Source: Maylandia zebra
Taxonomy: Eukaryota; Chordata; Actinopteri; Cichliformes; Cichlidae
Assembly: GCF_041146795.1 (NCBI RefSeq)
Contig: NC_135185.1
Span: forward strand, 10,225,529 to 10,289,528
DNA length: 64,000 bases
Direction of reading: 5' to 3'
Shown here: positions 22,322 through 32,873 of the stretch, one piece after another
Numbering within the stretch: the stretch's first letter is position 1
Layout: each line of letters begins with the position of its first letter
The notes under the pieces: generated by a model
Database searches by the model: none
Seen by the model: the letters and a program-made list of their open reading frames with translations, nothing else
What the model was told of the DNA's origin: nothing
Translations under genes and position numbers: made by a program

Positions 22322-23328
22322 GCAGCAATCAAGTGTTCCAGCGAGCCACAGTAAAAACAGGCATGAGCCCGACGCCGCCGCTCCCTCTCCTCCGGTGTCA
22401 ACCGTGACCGGCCAATCTGCATAGGCTCCGGCTCGGGATCAGTGACGTAAGCCGAGGCGACAAACTCATGCGAGTCCACAGTCGGAGGCGGCGACGGTGA
22501 CGTACCAGGAAACGAGCGCGGTAAACGGCGCTGGGATTTGTAGTTCCTGTCCCTCTCCCTGTCACGCAACCTGTTGTCAATGCGAAGGGAGAGGGACGCC
22601 AGTTCCTCAAAAGATTTTGGCTCATCACGGGAGGCAAGCTGGTCTTTCATACCCTCGTTCAATGCCCGGAAAAACACCCCACGCAGAGCGTCGTCAGGCC
22701 AACCGGTTTCGGCGGCAGCAGTACGAAAATCAATCAAAAAATCAGCAACCCTCTGACGGCCCTGGCGAAGATCCAGCAGCCTCTGCGCAGAACTACCCTC
22801 AGAAATGGGGTGCGCAAACGTTTTCTGGAATTCCCCCAAAAACACCTCATAAGAACAGGTTAACAAAGGATTCTTCGATAGATACGCCTCTGCCCATTTA
22901 AGTGCACGATTACGCAGTTTACCCACCAAATAAGATATCTTATTAGAATCCGCAACAAATGTGCGCGGAGAACGACCGAAAACAAGGTCAACCTGAAGCA
23001 AAAACCCGCTACAACTCCCTGGATCCCCTGAGAATGGTTCGGGCTCCGGGGACGTAGCATCACGGAAAGCTGATGTAGGTGGAGATGCAACGGCAACAGG
23101 TTGAGGCAGAGGAGCTGGTGTACCGGAGTCTTGGCCCGCGGGGCCCGAGGCGGAACCAGCAGCAGTAGAAATATCAGTTTGTAGAGCCTGGAGGGTCTCA
23201 AGTATTTTAGTTTGACCATCTCTAAGAGTCTGCTGCTGGGCTAACAGGAACTGAATAGATTGTTCATGACTTCCTAATATCGCCCCCTGCCTCTGAATGG
23301 CTGACCGTTCCGCGTCTGCTGAGTCCAT
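22285..23328 (-). CDS. gag: Chromovirus Gag, unit 2
   Basis: 347 residues, identical to the gag at 17139-18182, including the CX2CX4HX4C zinc knuckle. Unit 2 lies upstream in the direction of transcription and has its own 5' LTR at 23349-24093. Confidence 0.92.
   Translation of the reverse strand: MDSADAERSAIQRQGAILGSHEQSIQFLLAQQQTLRDGQTKILETLQALQTDISTAAGSASGPAGQDSGTPAPLPQPVAVASPPTSAFRDATSPEPEPFSGDPGSCSGFLLQVDLVFGRSPRTFVADSNKISYLVGKLRNRALKWAEAYLSKNPLLTCSYEVFLGEFQKTFAHPISEGSSAQRLLDLRQGRQRVADFLIDFRTAAAETGWPDDALRGVFFRALNEGMKDQLASRDEPKSFEELASLSLRIDNRLRDRERDRNYKSQRRLPRSFPGTSPSPPPTVDSHEFVASAYVTDPEPEPMQIGRSRLTPEERERRRRAHACFYCGSLEHLIAACPKEGKGVARR
22303..22309 (-). promoter_or_regulatory. -1 ribosomal frameshift heptamer GGGAAAA (unit 2)
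   Basis: Same heptamer and frame relationship as at 17157-17163, exactly one 5146-bp period away. Confidence 0.85.
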
Positions 23329-23348
23329 AACTGCTGGCCAGATTCTAC

Positions 23349-24093
23349 TGTTACGGCCGGGACCGTTTCAGACGAGTGACAGGACTCAAACGCAAGACGC
23401 CGAACAGCTCGAAAATATATTTTAAGAATAATGTTTAATGTGCACACAAAATATTCATAAACAAAAGGTGAGCGTAGACGTTAACTAAATAATGATCTGG
23501 TCCGGGTCCGGGGATTGGACTGGAAAGCAAGTCACAAAAGGTCCAGGAAAAGGTCGGGGTCACTGTAACAGAATGCAAATGTTCAAAACATAGATAAGGA
23601 GGCATATGAATATGTTGTTTGGCTCAAAATCCTCCTTCGTACTGTGTACTTGCCAACGGAGGTCGGAGATGACATAGAGGGGGAGTAATCCGGGTGTGTA
23701 AATCCAAAAACTCCTGGCGTGGAGGCAGAGAGGCAGGTAGGTAGTTTTGGTGGTAGCCTGAGGGACTGCCAGAAGGTCCAGCATCCAAGTAGAAGCTCTT
23801 CGCCAGGGGTTTAACAGTTAGGTGTAGCTGAAAAAGGGAGGCGCACAAAAAACAAACATACAGTGAAGCAAAGGTGATTCACAAAAAAACACGTAAGGAA
23901 ATTATGGTGGTGGCCTGCACTGACTGATGTTTAGCAGAGAATCTGGCGAAGAGAGATTGAGAACGCTGGCCTTATGAGTCCCCCGGCTAATTACCCACAG
24001 ATGTCAACGATCAGCAAAAACACTGAGGCCCCTCCCAGGGGTGGAGACGCCGGCTCGGAGGGAGACACACTGGCACACACCCGGACCATGACA
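23349..24093 (-). repeat. Chromovirus LTR (5' LTR of the upstream unit)
   Basis: 745 bp, followed on the plus strand by the right target copy GTAAC (24094-24098) and resumed hAT sequence. Confidence 0.92.
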
Positions 24094-24518
24094 GTAACTG
24101 ACTGTAAAAAGTCAGCATAACGAAAATAAACTCCACCTAAAGTTGGTTTATATCTGGCCAGATAGACTGCAGGTCATAACTTCTTACCTGAAGCTCAGTT
24201 CACCTGACACTCGGACCGGCGGCCACCTTGGGTCTCTCCTCCTCCGCCTCCCCTTTCCCTCATCCACCTGCTGGCCTCCACCACTTGCTAATTTTACTGA
24301 ATCTGTGAAAGCTCCACCATAGCCACTACCAAACAATTGAGTTATTTTTACACGTCTGCCAGCATCTGTCCAATCCGCCACCTTTCACTGTTTACACGGT
24401 TACGGGAAAAAAATGACAAAAACAACAAAACATCGGCCCATTTAAGACGAAAAATTACCATCGGCTGACCGGGCAAATGCCCGGTATGCCCGATGGCCAG
24501 TCCAGCTGTGATCATGGC

Positions 24519-26017
24519 CAATGGATTAGATGAAAAATAAGTAATCAAACACTAACACAGTTGTCTATTATTAATAATATGTAACACTTACACAAGTATT
24601 ACTCACTTTAGTGTCTTCCTTCCTGATGAAGCTGGAGCACAGATGACACTTTCCTGTAAATTCCAGATTTATTAAATATTGATTAAAGAACATAAATTTT
24701 TAGTGTAGTGTCCTGAAAAGGACAGTCAGGTTTAATGTTAGTGAATGTCCTCTCTGTTGTTGTCAGGGTGGAGGACTGGTTCTACCTGAAATACATGACT
24801 GGGAGGAGGAGCTGCTGTTTCTGTCTGCTTAACTTTCGATCTTACATTCACAGGCTTTTAAATCATACACGTAGTTTTAATAACAAACGTTAGATAACCT
24901 CTGAGGTGTGCTTCGGTTTCTTTCCTTTGAAGAGAACATGGATGACATTTTGCTTTAAATTAAATATTAACAACATCTTAAAACAGTCAGAGGAAGAACA
25001 GATATTTTAGAGATGCATTAATTCTTCTTTAAGCTGAATTCATGGCAGTACAGTTGTGAGCATGCAGCTTATAGTGAGTTTAAACTAAAGATTGTTCTCT
25101 TTGTTTTATCCTCTTTCATTTAGAGAACTTGTGCTGGAAACTCATTTGACTTTCAAAACAGGAGGGGAAGCTGGGCCTGTGTTTGTTAGGCTTTCACTTT
25201 TACAGTCAAATTATTTCACATCACACAAATAGCTCAAAACAGAAATACTGAACAGGACATAATGCAGGAATTTGGTGATATTTAACTTGTTCTAGCTAGT
25301 GCTTTCTACTTGGGACTCTGTATGTATAATTTGTTGAAATGTTCTCATTTCAGTTCCCTGGATGTTAATGCACTGTGATGTACTAAAATGTGTTGAGGAT
25401 ATGAGGAAGTGGAGTCACGTTTTCTGAGTGAACTTATCTGATCATCAGTTGAACTTCTCCTGGCGCCTGGCTTATCTCACTGATCTCACTCATTTGTTTG
25501 TTCCCTGATCCCTGTGCTGTTTTACATTTTGTTACCAGTAACAGTGTCAGCCGTGTGGATCTTTTGCTGCTTCAGGAACTTCTTCTCACAAACAGTATGA
25601 CAGTATTTTTGGACACTGACCAAAACACACTCTGGGACACCGCAGGCGTCACATTGGTGTTCATGGTTGATTTAAAGCTGTCACAGACTGCAGACTATGT
25701 GGCGGTTGAGGTGTGAAGTAGACATGTGGAAACAAAAACTTGCTTTTAACAAAAAGCAAACGTGTAATAAGGCTGGTGAAACTTACAAACAAAAGGTAGG
25801 GAGACACTAACCCTCCCTGTATGTTCTCTTGCCATTTGGATTTTTTTGTTGTTCTGCTCCTTGGATCGTTTGCATCTATGTTTGGACTTATTCCAGCCTA
25901 ATAAATGGCTTATCTTCTGTTTTTTGATTCATGCTTTCTTGTACTGAATTTACTCCTCACAGATTAGAATAGTACAAAAAATGAAGCTGTTACATAAAGA
26001 AAGTATGAAACCATATA
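24519..26017. other. Intergenic, no gene recognised
   Basis: The first 120 bp belong to the older repeat that also lies at 53620-53945. The rest is AT-rich. A 72-residue frame at 25498-25716 has no recognisable feature. An AATAAA lies near 25901. Confidence 0.6.
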
Positions 26018-27040
26018 CAGTGGGGCAAAACAAGTATTTAGTCAGCCACCAATTTTGCAAATTCTCCTACTTAAAAAGATAAGAGAGGCCTATAATTTTA
26101 ATCATATGTATGAACTATGAGAGACAAAATAAGAAAGAAAATCCAGAAAATCACATAGTTTGATTTTTAAATAATTTATTAGCAAATTATGGTGGAAAAT
26201 AAGTATTTGGTCACCTACAAACAAGCTCTCAGAGACCTGTAACTTCTCCTCTGCCCTTCACTCATTACCTGTATTAACGGCACCTGTTTGAACTCGTTAT
26301 CAGTGTAAAAGACACCTGTACACAACCTCAAACAGTCACACTCCAAACTCCACTATGGCTAAGACCAAAGAGGTGTCAAATGATATCAGAAACAAATTTT
26401 AGACCTGCACCAGACTGGGAAGACTGAATCTGCAATAGGTAAGCAGCTTGGTGTGAAGAAGTCAACTGTGGGAGCAATCATCAGAAAATGGAAGACATAC
26501 AAGACCACTGATATTCTCTCTCGATCTGGGGCTCCAAGCAAGATCTCAGCCCGTGGGGTCAAAATGAACAGTGAACAAAAATCCCAGAACCACACGGGGG
26601 GACCTAGTGAATGACCTGCAGAGAGCTGGGACCAAAGTAACAAAGGCTACCATCAGTAACATGCTAAGCTGCCCGGGACTCAAAACCTGCAGTGCCAGAC
26701 GTGTCCCCCAGCTTAAGCCAATACACGTCCAGGCCTGTCTGAAGTTTGCTAGAGAGCACTTGGATGATCCAGAAGAGCACTGGGAGTATGCCACATGGTC
26801 AGATGAAAACAAAGTAGTACTTCTTGGTAAAAACTCTACTTGTCGTTATTGGAGGAGAAAGAATGCTGTGTGGCATCCAAAGAAAACCATACCTACTGCG
26901 AAGCATGTGGGTGGAAACATTTGGGGATTCGGGGCTGTTTTCCTGCAAAGGGACCAGGACGACTGATCCGTGTTAAGGACAGAATGAATGGGGACATGTA
27001 TCGTGACATTTTGTGTGAAAACCTGTGATGGACCGAGCAG
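26018..27040 (+). mobile_element. Tc1-like transposon, right end missing
   Basis: It begins with CAGTGGGGCAAAAC at 26018, preceded by TA, and shows a diverged version of the inverted repeat seen at 5387. After about 27040 the element stops and a poly-T/poly-A stretch follows (27080-27160). It is older than the copy at 5387. Confidence 0.85.
26355..27028 (+). pseudogene. Tc1 transposase, broken
   Basis: The start ATGGCTAAGACCAAAGAGG at 26355 is followed by a premature TAG near 26399, then by the helix-turn-helix region in another frame ([20 protein letters not shown]). The longest frame (26571-26966) has [31 protein letters not shown] and KHVGGN. A further frameshift leads to [12 protein letters not shown]. 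The final catalytic Glu region is absent. A fossil. Confidence 0.85.
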
Positions 27041-27189
27041 TGAAAGAAAGTCAGGCACAGGTTAAAGTCCCCCAAAAATGTTTTTTTTTTTTTTTTGTTA
27101 TTTAACCCAAAAACATGGTTGGTTAATTCATACAAAAAAAAAAAAAAAAAAAAAAATCAAAATCTTTGGGGAAACTTAAATAGTGAAAC

Positions 27190-27600
27190 TAACATAATGA
27201 ACTCCAATTCCTGTTTTGGGTCCTATGTTATTGTCTCTGTACATGTTGCCCTTGAATGTATTTCAAAAAAAATATAATATTTATTTCCATTGCTATGCCG
27301 ATGACATTCAAATGTGTTTTCCTTTGAGTTTGAATGTCGCTGATCCATTGCATAAATTGTTTAACTATCTTCATGATGTCAGAACCTGGGTATCTCAAAA
27401 CTCTCTTACTTTGAATGACAGTAAAACTGAAGTTTGTTATCTTTGACAGCCATATCCCTCTGAACAAACTAACTGATACCCTTGCCCCCCTTGCTAGCTA
27501 CCACTCCCACATTGTAAGAGACCTTGGGGTACTCTTGGATAGGTCCTTCAAATTGGAGAAACAATCTACAGTGGTTATATCCAGCTTCAATTAGCTGCGT
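27190..27600 (+). pseudogene. LINE RT fragment (Rex1-like)
   Basis: The plus strand encodes GPMLLSLYMLPLN, HCYADDIQMCFPLSLN and VRTWVSQNSLTLNDSKTEV, the RT palm with ADD of a Rex1/L2-type LINE, with a frameshift near 27265. Nothing upstream of this part of the RT survives. Confidence 0.75.
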
Positions 27601-27659
27601 CAAATTGAATTGAAAGTGAATTGATAATGAAAAATGAATTGAAAATCCTGCTCCTCACA

Positions 27660-28010
27660 TACAAGATCTTAAATAATAACAATACAATTTACTTAAAAGC
27701 GCCTTTCAAACACCCAAGGACACTGTACAGCAAATAAAACGGGTCTAAAAACATGAAATATACACAATAATAGAAAGTTTAAGATCATGGATAAGTTATA
27801 TAGAATAGGCAATTTTAAACAGGTGGGTTTTGAGATTGGACATAAAAAGAAGGAATGAGGTGATGTTTCTGAGGTCAGGGGGTAAGGAATTCCAAAGTCG
27901 GGATTCCAAAGTCGGACAGAAAAAGTCAAACTTATGGTCTGTGAGGAGATCCTGGACGAGATGTCCCTTATTCGTGAGCAAACGGATGTTAAACAGGCCG
28001 AAGTTGACGC
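27660..28010 (-). pseudogene. LINE 3' fragment (RT C-terminus and 3' end)
   Basis: The minus strand encodes CPTLESRLWNSLPPDLRNIT and FKAxLKTHLF-type residues, the C-terminal region of L2/CR1-like RTs. It then runs into a 3' end with GCGCCTTTCAAACACCCAAG (plus 27700-27719), also seen at 41842. Confidence 0.65.
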
Positions 28011-28717
28011 AGGTACAGTATTTAATTGTTGCATTTTAGGCCAGTTGTATGTATAATGTTAGATTGTGATAGTTACATCTCATGACTCCCAAATCACAAA
28101 AGTAAATTTTGTCCTCTTTTGTTGTTTCAGACTTTAAGTACAAGCACAGATGACCAGTTTGGATTTGCATTAGTTAAAGAAGAAATTAATGAAGCTGTGC
28201 TGAAGAATAACCAACGAGCAGCTGCTGCAAAGATCAAAGAGTTAATGATGAAGGAGAAAAACATCACACTAAATATCGCCATCACAGGAGAATCTGGTTC
28301 TGATAAATCCACCTTTGTTAATGCCCTCAGAGGGCTGTCCAATGATGACGAGGGAGCTGCTCCTACTGGTGTTACAGAAACCACCATGGAGGTCAAACCG
28401 TACCCCCATCCAAAGTGTCCCAATGTTACTTTATGGGATCTTCCTGGAATCGGCACCACCAAGTTTCCAGCTGATAAGTACCTGGAGCTTGTTGGATTTG
28501 AGAAGTTTGACTTCTTCATCATCATCTCAGACACTCGCTTCAGAGCAAATGACGTGAAACTCGCTCAGGAGATTCAGAAGATGAAGAAAAAGTTCTACTT
28601 TGTTCGATCAAAGATTGACAACAATATGCGAGCTGAGAGAAGAAAGAGAAACTTCAGTGCAGACGAGGCTCTGACAAAAATCAGAGACGACTGCGTTCAA
28701 AGTGAGTATTTGGTGAT

Positions 28718-28893
28718 GTCTGTGAAGGTTCTCAGTCATCCAGGTCATCGTAGTCAAATGAGCTTGCAAAGAAAAGCGTCTGGACTTCTTTAAGAAAAGC
28801 TTCTTCAGTTCAGAACTGAAGAAGCTTCTCAGATGAGAGGTGAAACGTCTTCAAGCAACTTAAAGAAGTCCAGACGCTTTTTTTTGCAAGCTC
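28718..28893. repeat. Foldback repeat directly after the IRG-A exon-1 donor
   Basis: Its arms AAGCGTCTGGACTTCTTTAA and TTAAAGAAGTCCAGACGCTT, plus an inner arm pair (GAAGCTTCTTCAGTTC and its complement), form a long hairpin. The 13-bp direct repeat AGTATTTGGTGAT flanks it (28705-28717 and 28894-28906). I recognise the sequence as a dispersed fish repeat but cannot name the family. Confidence 0.8.
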
Positions 28894-28906
28894 AGTATTT
28901 GGTGAT

Positions 28907-29795
28907 CATTTATCCCAGTGTGAGATTAATTTCTGGATGTGTTCTTTAATAATGTTCACTTTGTGGCTGTGTGTGAATGGAATAACCTTTATTTTCTGTT
29001 GTTTGCATCATCGCATACTCAGAAAAATGACAAATTAATTTGATTATCAGTAATCACTGAGAGGAGCTGTATGAACTTTATTTGATGTTTCAAGTGTATA
29101 AAGTTATTTAGATCTGTCCTCCTGCAGCTGCTGGAGAGGTCAGGCTTTTATTGGACAGTTGAACTTTAGAACACTGATCATTCATTAAACTGCTACTGTC
29201 TCTTTCAGGCTGATACCAAAATTTAGGATGAGAACAGATTTTTAATTTATTTGTTCATTTTTGACTGACAAGATAAAATGATCAATCCAATCAAATTCAT
29301 TTATTGGGTCAACAATGTATAAACATATAATCAGTTTTATCTCCAGTTTTTGTCTCCATCAACAAACATTACACTTTAGTTGTTTGATGTTTCTTGAAGA
29401 ACAGCTGCCTGCTGCTGTTAATCTCTAACTCGATGTTTGTTTGGTATTGTTCAGACTCTCTGGGCTGCAGTTTCTCTTCATAATAATCTTACATAAAAAA
29501 CACTCTAATCATTCCCATGACAAACAGCAGCAGATAGGATCCAAGATTATTCTATGGAAATGGCTTTTACACATAAAATGATAATAATAATAATAAACAA
29601 TAAGTGGAAATTAAATAGCTAATGCAGTGTAAGTAACCCAAAAATAATGTGCTTTGACCTACACAACTAAACTATAATCCTTTATAAATGTAGAGTCAGA
29701 AGAGTTAATGAATCCCCTGAATGGAAAAGCCTAGTTTTAGATCATTTATTATTTCATACTTAATCTTCACACTGTGTGTTTCTTCTGTGACGCAG
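28907..29795. other. IRG-A intron remainder
   Basis: AT-rich sequence with no ORF or clear repeat, ending in the acceptor TTCTGTGACGCAG at 29783-29795. Confidence 0.7.
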
Positions 29796-30559
29796 GTCTT
29801 CAGAGACAAGGCATCAAGTCTCCACAGGTGTTCCTGGTGTCCAGCTTTGAGCTCCACCTGTACCACTTCTCTCTCTTACATCAGACCTTAGACAGAGACC
29901 TTCCTGCACACAAGAGAGATGCTCTGCTGTGTGCCATGCCCAACTTCAACCCAGAGATCATCAGGAAGAAGAAACAAGCTCTGAAGTCCAAAATAAAATA
30001 CTGGGCTACTCTGTCTGCAGCCGGAGCAGCTGTTCCAGTTCCTGGTCTTTCTATTGTTGTTGATGCTGCTTTGCTGGTTGATGCTGTCACACATTTTGTT
30101 TTTGCGTTGGGTCTTGATGTCCCGTCTCTGAAGAGACTTTCTGCCAGAACAGGTGTGCCATATGCTGATCTGCGTTCCGTCATCATTTCACCACTGGCTG
30201 CAGCAGAAATAACTACAGGGTTCCTCTTGAAGGTGATAGTCCAACTTGGGTCTGTAGCTGCATTAATTGCAGCAGTGGAAGTGTCCAGATGGATTCCAAT
30301 TATTGGAATTCCAATAGCAATGGGTCTCTCTTTAACCACAACTTACAAAATTCTGAATTTGATCCTTGAAGAGCTCGCTGAAGATGCTCAGAGGGTGTTT
30401 GAAAGAGCTTTAGGCTGAACACATCAGTGTGAATTTGTAAATTAAAGATGAGTGAAACAAAAGAGTACAAATGAAATTAGTTTAAATCATTAAATATAAA
30501 TATATTGAAACCAAATAATGTTGCAGCTGCACATTTGAGCCATTATCCTACTATAGCTG

Positions 30560-31845
30560 ATAAATCAATCAAAGCTTTATTCGTCACATGCAGGTTGCCC
30601 TGCAGTGAAATGGGACCCCCCCCCCCGACCTTACACATATAGCACAAACATTACATGGGGATACAGGTCGGAGATGGAGGAGTAATCCGAAGCGAACACA
30701 GCAGCCGCCCTGCACAGCGCTACCATTCCAGCGCGGCACACAGACCCGCCGTGTTCCCTCGCAGGAAACAAGCATCGAAGGCGTTGGAAAGGGAGGGGGG
30801 ATGAGTGAGTGCCTATCAGTGTAAGTGTATGTGTGTGCGTGTCCATAGTTCAGCTGAGACAGTGTCCTTCGGCCTATCAGGCTAAGTAAACAGTCCTCCA
30901 GCCAATCCAGGTGTCCTTGCATGGGATGGGAAGAATAGCCGTAACACAGTCGTTATCAGGGAGTGATTGTTCGGCTCCAGCCTTGGGCCTGCAGCTGGCG
31001 CCATGATGGGGATCCGCAATGTTCATGTTGATTTTGTTAATTTCCATGCGAGCAGCCCAGGAGAGTTTTCAGGCTGCCCTAACACTCCGACACTGGTCTC
31101 TCAATCTCCCGTTGGAAAGTCGTGAGCCTCCCCATGATGGTATCAAACTTCTGTTCCATGGTGTTATCATTCTTTTGATTCTGAGACCTCACAACTGCAG
31201 TGATCCGTTCCACAATGTATTCCAACTGTCGCTCAAGGGTCTCATTTTGAGCAGGCCTCTCTCTGATGTATCCCCCCATACGCTCAATGGTGTTGTTTTG
31301 AGCCTTCACAGCAGCTGTAAGCGTCTCCAAGGTGTTGACCATATTACGTTCGTTGTGAGAGGTTGCGCCTCGTTCCATTGCGATTCCAGCGGGCAGCCTT
31401 GGGGGGGTTTGAACAGCCAGTTCCGCTCTCTTATTTCTCCGATAAACCAGGGCTAAGCCAACTCCAATCAGCATGAACCCTGTTATCACGGTTCCGAATA
31501 GATAGATATCTTCAGCGTCCTCGATCGACAGTCCCGCCAGGCACATGATCCTCCAGTTCTGCCACCCGTCCATCGTGTATCCGGCAGGGAAAGTCCCTCC
31601 AGGGCACTCAGGCTCTCCCGAGCCCAGATTTCTCGTTGAGAAAAGGGTGTCAATAGCATTCAGAGACCAGTTGATCAAATCCATAATTCTCTTTTAGGTT
31701 TTAGAGAACGACAGTGGGAGGCTATTCCAGGGAAAGTAATGCACACGAGACAAGACAAGGACATAGAGGCTAAGCAGGGAAGATAAGGGTGAGGAGGAGA
31801 GGAGAAAAGTGCGACCGCCTTCGCTGAGAGCTGAAGAAGAAAAAT
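30560..31845 (-). mobile_element. Retroposed element carrying a transmembrane ORF
   Basis: It interrupts the 3' flank of IRG-A. The flanks (GCTGCACATTTGAGCC before, CTCAGCAGGTCTCAT after) are close together downstream of IRG-D (62060-62115), so this interval is an insertion. On the minus strand it ends in GAATAAAGC and TTGATTGATT, a polyadenylation signal and simple tail as in non-LTR retroposons. Boundaries are good to about 20 bp. No RT is present. Confidence 0.6.
31079..31684 (-). CDS. Single-pass membrane protein with C-terminal coiled coil, in a retroposed element
   Basis: A 201-residue frame starting at an ATG near the 5' end of the element. Residues 1-60 form a short N-terminal part with two Cys (SGEPECPGGTFPAGYTMDGW, RIMCLAG). 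Residues about 62-83 (LFGTVITGFMLIGVGLALVY) form one membrane helix followed by a basic stop-transfer (RRNKR). Residues 110-195 are a predicted coiled coil (TLETLTAAVKAQNNTIERMG, LERQLEYIVERITAVVRSQ). There is no cleavable signal peptide; orientation N-out/C-in is inferred from the charges. I do not recognise the family. It could be a host gene captured by a retroelement or an accessory protein of one. Confidence 0.55.
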   Translation of the reverse strand: MDLINWSLNAIDTLFSTRNLGSGEPECPGGTFPAGYTMDGWQNWRIMCLAGLSIEDAEDIYLFGTVITGFMLIGVGLALVYRRNKRAELAVQTPPRLPAGIAMERGATSHNERNMVNTLETLTAAVKAQNNTIERMGGYIRERPAQNETLERQLEYIVERITAVVRSQNQKNDNTMEQKFDTIMGRLTTFQREIERPVSEC

Positions 31846-31849
31846 GTAT

Positions 31850-32446
31850 CAGAGGCCTCAGCAGGTCTCATTTCTTCTCATCACATCAATACAGGAACAA
31901 ATGTGATGTTATTATTCAGATAAAAGCTGCTAGAAGAGCTTTGTTCTAATCCTTTGTCTGATTTGGTGATGTCATCACTTTTTACAGATCAGGTGATCTG
32001 ATAGTTGCTCCTGAAATGTCGTCATCTGAACTTCTTTTGTTTGATTTACTTTGTGATGAAACTCTTTTATTATCAGCTTACAGCATAATAAATACTTTTA
32101 ATACAGAGTGTTTGATGATGAACAGAGGTGTGTAGAACAGAAACTGCTCTGTGGTGTTTTTTTCATTTTGACTATAGATTGTGATGAGAGTTCACTGCCC
32201 TCCTGCTTTTATAAATAAATTGTTCTTGATAAACATTTTACCATCAATGTCATTATTTAAGAAGTGTTTTAAATTAAACATGTTTAAACAAGGAGAGCTA
32301 TTCACCTCTAGTCAGTGTTGATGTTGGACACAGTATTACCTTTTCTGCCCTTTGAGGGAATTAGTGAACATCCATGAATCTATAGTCTGTCACAACTTTT
32401 AAACGTCTCTAAATTTTCATTCTTTGAAAATATGAGAGATTTTCAC
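31850..32446. other. IRG-A 3' flank, no gene recognised
   Basis: AT-rich; the first 60 bp correspond to the 3' flank of IRG-D. No ORF or element seen. Confidence 0.6.
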
Positions 32447-32873
32447 TGTCACGACTTTTGGACCTCACTTTGTCCAGTCTGAGGTCCAAAAGTTGTCTCT
32501 GAGTTCAGTCTGTGGATTTCCTGTTTTACTTTGAAGGTCTTGTCTCATGTTAGTGTATTCTGCTTTACTTCCTTGTCTTGTCTAGCCTAATGAGTCCCAG
32601 CTGTGTGCCCACCTGTTCCTCGTTTCCTCATGTGCCTACCAGTGTATTTTAATCCCTGTCAGTTAGTTCTTGTTGTTGTGTCGTTAACGGCGGTTTACTC
32701 TCACTTTCACTGCGTGTTCAGTTTGTTAGCCTGCCTTTTTAGTTTGTTTTTGTATTCTCAGTTTAGTTAGTTTTCTGCTCAGTTGCCTTCCAGCAATAAA
32801 GCTGAATGAATGAGTTACGTTTGTGTCCGTGAGTGCTGCATTTTAGGTCCTCTCCCTGCACACAGCCATAACA
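32447..32873 (+). mobile_element. Probable solo LTR
   Basis: It begins TGTCACGACTTTTGG, ends GCCATAACA, and has an AATAAA near 32795, resembling the end layout of the LTRs at 6500 and 13057. A small palindrome (GACTTTTGGACCTC and AGGTCCAAAAGT) is near its start. No clean target duplication is visible and there is no interior. Confidence 0.55.

Larger units (their letters stand above)
13057..24093 (-). mobile_element. Tandem sushi-like Ty3/Gypsy chromovirus (LTR-interior-LTR-interior-LTR)
   Basis: Three 745-bp LTRs (13057-13801, 18203-18947, 23349-24093) alternate with two complete interiors, with a strict 5146-bp period. A single 5-bp duplication GTAAC flanks the whole array (13052-13056 and 24094-24098). 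No host DNA or target copy lies at the middle LTR, so this is one insertion that was later duplicated through its LTRs, or an assembly duplication. All genes are on the minus strand. Gag and pol are intact in both units, and the only protein difference I see is one Gly/Ala in pol. An empty paralogous site is present at about 56145-56155. Confidence 0.93.
3895..24510 (+). mobile_element. Non-autonomous hAT-like transposon, split by nested insertions
   Basis: The left end is CAGGGCTGGACTGG at 3895 and the right end is CCAGTCCAGCTGTG at 24510, imperfect inverted repeats. An exact 8-bp duplication, ATCATGGC, flanks it (3887-3894 and 24511-24518), as expected of hAT. Its own sequence survives at about 3895-3980, 11583-13056 and 24094-24510. 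All of these align to the compact copy at 55130-56369. The rest of the interval is later insertions. No transposase is visible in the element's own sequence. Confidence 0.85.
28131..30418 (+). pseudogene. IRG-A: immunity-related GTPase with damaged P-loop and lost start
   Basis: IRG (p47) GTPases are interferon-induced, cell-autonomous resistance proteins acting on pathogen-containing vacuoles. Exon 28131-28701 encodes the G domain and exon 29796-30418 the helical domain; donor GTGAGT and acceptor GACGCAG are good and the frame joins without loss (398 codons). G3 (DLPGIGTT) and G4 (RSKIDNN) are intact. The P-loop reads GESGSDKST: the invariant Gly before Lys is Asp (GAT at 28302-28304). No in-frame ATG follows the acceptor at 28130. 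The ATG at the expected place (28150) is out of frame, and the first in-frame ATG (28247) would remove about 39 residues. An unseen upstream exon could supply a start. Otherwise the gene is open to a normal C-terminus (RVFERALG). It is either a recent pseudogene or a nucleotide-binding-defective IRG. Confidence 0.85.

Noticed and set aside
25498-25716. 72-codon frame in the intergenic stretch
   Set aside because: No family resemblance, no splice context, no repeats.
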